A stretch of DNA of 64,000 nt, from positions 3,534,001 through 3,598,000 of the forward strand of contig NZ_JAUSYB010000001.1 of the NCBI RefSeq assembly GCF_030816505.1, read 5' to 3'. The position numbers and the translations under genes are program-made. Source of the stretch: Microbacterium sp. W4I20. Lineage in GTDB: Bacteria; Actinomycetota; Actinomycetes; Actinomycetales; Microbacteriaceae. The notes below the pieces were generated by a model, which did no database searches, was not told where the DNA came from, and worked only from the letters and a program-made list of their open reading frames with translations. Of this stretch, positions 62,838-64,000 are shown piece after piece (the first letter of the stretch is position 1; each line of letters begins with the position of its first letter).

Positions 62838-63430
62838 CCTCATCCGCACGTCTTCTCATCGTCGGCCCGCAGGGCTCGGGCAAGGGCACGCAGGGCGTGC
62901 GCATCGCCGAGACCTACGGCATCCCGGTCGTCTCGACCGGAGACATGTTCCGCGCGAACATCAAGGAGGGGACGCCGCTCGGCCAGCAGGTCACGGCCAT
63001 CCTCGACTCGGGTGATCTCGTGCCGGATGAGCTGACGAGCGAGATCGTGCGCGATCGCCTGGCTCAGGCGGATGCCGCGAACGGTTTCCTGCTCGACGGG
63101 TACCCGCGCAACGTCGCCCAGGTGGCGCACCTCGAGGAGTTCCTGGCGGGCCGGGGCGAGTCGCTCGACGCGGTCATCGTGCTCGACGTGCCGCGTGACG
63201 AGAGCATGTCGCGCCTCGCGCTGCGTGCTTCCGAGCAGGGGCGATCGGATGACACCATCGAGGCCATCGCGCACCGTCTCGACATCTACGAGCACGAGAC
63301 GGCCCCGATCATCGAGGTCTACGGCGCTAAGGGCATCGTCGACCGCATCGACGGCGTGGGCTCGCTGGATCAGATCACCGAGCGCATCTCGGCGGCCCTG
63401 GCCGCTCGCGGCCTGCGCCTCGCGGCCTGA
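62834..63430 (+). CDS. adk: Adenylate kinase (short-lid type)
   Basis: 198 aa. P-loop GPQGSGKGTQ, AMP-binding STGDMFRANIKEGTPLG and DGYPRN, and a short lid (RASEQGRSDD) without the Zn-finger insert. GTG start overlaps the secY stop (GTGA). It interconverts ATP+AMP and 2 ADP. Confidence 0.97.
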   Translation: MTSSARLLIVGPQGSGKGTQGVRIAETYGIPVVSTGDMFRANIKEGTPLGQQVTAILDSGDLVPDELTSEIVRDRLAQADAANGFLLDGYPRNVAQVAHLEEFLAGRGESLDAVIVLDVPRDESMSRLALRASEQGRSDDTIEAIAHRLDIYEHETAPIIEVYGAKGIVDRIDGVGSLDQITERISAALAARGLRLAA

Positions 63431-63440
63431 GGCTCGTGTG

Positions 63441-64000
63441 ATGTTCCGCCGGTCGATCTACAAGACCCCGGCTCAGCTGAAGGCCATGGTCGAGCCCGGG
63501 CTCATCACGGCGGCGGCGCTCGACGCCGTGCGCCCGCTGATCCGTCCGGGAATCACGACGCTCCAACTCGATGAGGCCGCGAATCGCGCGATCGTCGAGC
63601 GCGGGGCGGAGTCGAACTTCCAGCTCGTGCGCGGCTACCACCACACCATCTGCGTGTCGGTGAACGAGCAGGTCGTCCACGGGATCCCGGGGGAGCGGGT
63701 GCTGCAGGCCGGCGACATCGTCTCGGTCGACTGCGGCGCACAGTTCCAGGGATGGAACGGCGACAGCGCCATCAGCGTGGTCGTACCCGACCCGGAGCGC
63801 CCGCAGCTCGTCGCACAGCGCGAGGAGCTGTCGCGGGTGACCGAGGGGTCGATGTGGGCCGGGATCGCCGCGATGGCGTCGGCGTCGTACATCGACGAGA
63901 TCGGCGCCGCGATCCAGGGCTACATCGAATCTCAGGGGCTGTCCGCGGTGTCGGGGGAGCCGTACGGCATCCTCCGCGAGTACGTCGGCCACGGCATCGG
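63441..64000 (+). CDS. map: Methionine aminopeptidase type I (3' end outside window)
   Basis: The first ~186 codons are visible: MFRRSIYKTPAQLKAMVEPGLITAAALDAV, then GYHHTICVSVNEQVVHGIPG (substrate His), DCGAQFQGWNGDSAISV with the first metal-binding Asp residues, and a terminal VGHGIG carrying a metal His. ATG 63441 comes 10 nt after adk. It removes the N-terminal Met co-translationally. Truncated only by the window edge. Confidence 0.95.
   Translation, partial: MFRRSIYKTPAQLKAMVEPGLITAAALDAVRPLIRPGITTLQLDEAANRAIVERGAESNFQLVRGYHHTICVSVNEQVVHGIPGERVLQAGDIVSVDCGAQFQGWNGDSAISVVVPDPERPQLVAQREELSRVTEGSMWAGIAAMASASYIDEIGAAIQGYIESQGLSAVSGEPYGILREYVGHGI

Overview
The window is a 64 kb piece of a high-GC Gram-positive chromosome. 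The best fit is a Microbacteriaceae actinobacterium, probably Microbacterium or a close relative. This rests on the strong G/C bias at third codon positions, frequent GTG starts, 4-nt ATGA/GTGA gene overlaps, the actinobacterial order of menaquinone genes, and a str/S10/spc ribosomal block running into secY-adk-map. No 16S gene is present, so the genus is an inference.

Layout. (1) 1-3.4 kb: the end of an unidentified gene, a DrrAB-type ABC exporter and its divergent WYL regulator, which share a palindromic operator. (2) 3.4-4.2 kb: a lower-GC DUF3800 gene. (3) 4.2-13.7 kb: a siderophore uptake block on the minus strand. An AraC regulator is followed by an iron-box-controlled seven-gene operon: lipoprotein, two FecCD permeases, ATPase, a strongly asymmetric pair of ABC half-transporters, and a frameshifted siderophore-interacting protein. 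(4) 13.7-19.4 kb: accessory DNA with two hypothetical genes, an M15 peptidase plus GH24 lysozyme, a tRNA-like sequence whose 3' end is duplicated 2.75 kb away, and between the two copies a membrane protein and a secreted surface protein. (5) 19.4-30.9 kb: a DUF899 protein, an alpha/beta-hydrolase-like pseudoenzyme divergent from a large SARP-type regulator, a TetR/MFS pair, arfB, a frameshifted rhomboid/DUF2156 (MprF-like) protein, a membrane protein/ECF sigma pair, and a DsbA-like thiol oxidoreductase. (6) 30.9-40.8 kb: menaquinone synthesis (menD, isochorismate synthase, menG, polyprenyl diphosphate synthase) with PPK2, FprA-type reductase, a hydrolase and a GntR regulator. (7) 41-45.9 kb: small proteins, YajQ, a PadR-HAAS pair and membrane proteins. 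(8) 45.9-64 kb: rpsL-rpsG-fusA-tuf, then rpsJ through rplO, secY, adk and the start of map.

Three themes cut across the window. First, at least sixteen genes have a TANNNT box followed by exactly six bases and then the ATG/GTG. This is the geometry of leaderless transcripts, and it fixes several start codons. Second, three short indels interrupt otherwise intact, conserved genes (SIP, the MprF-like gene, rpsQ). The one in rpsQ fuses S17 to L14 in frame. Because rpsQ is normally essential, consensus errors are the likeliest explanation, but raw reads must decide. Third, regulators sit beside strong palindromes (WYL, TetR, PadR, DtxR-type iron box), so several local circuits can be read from sequence.

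No CRISPR array, insertion sequence, transposase or integrase was seen. The most unusual items are the ABC pair whose motif losses leave one complete ATP site and one dead one, the tRNA-like sequence with its duplicated 3' end, the hydrolase lacking both its nucleophile and its histidine, and a hairpin-rich 0.8 kb region between tuf and rpsJ.
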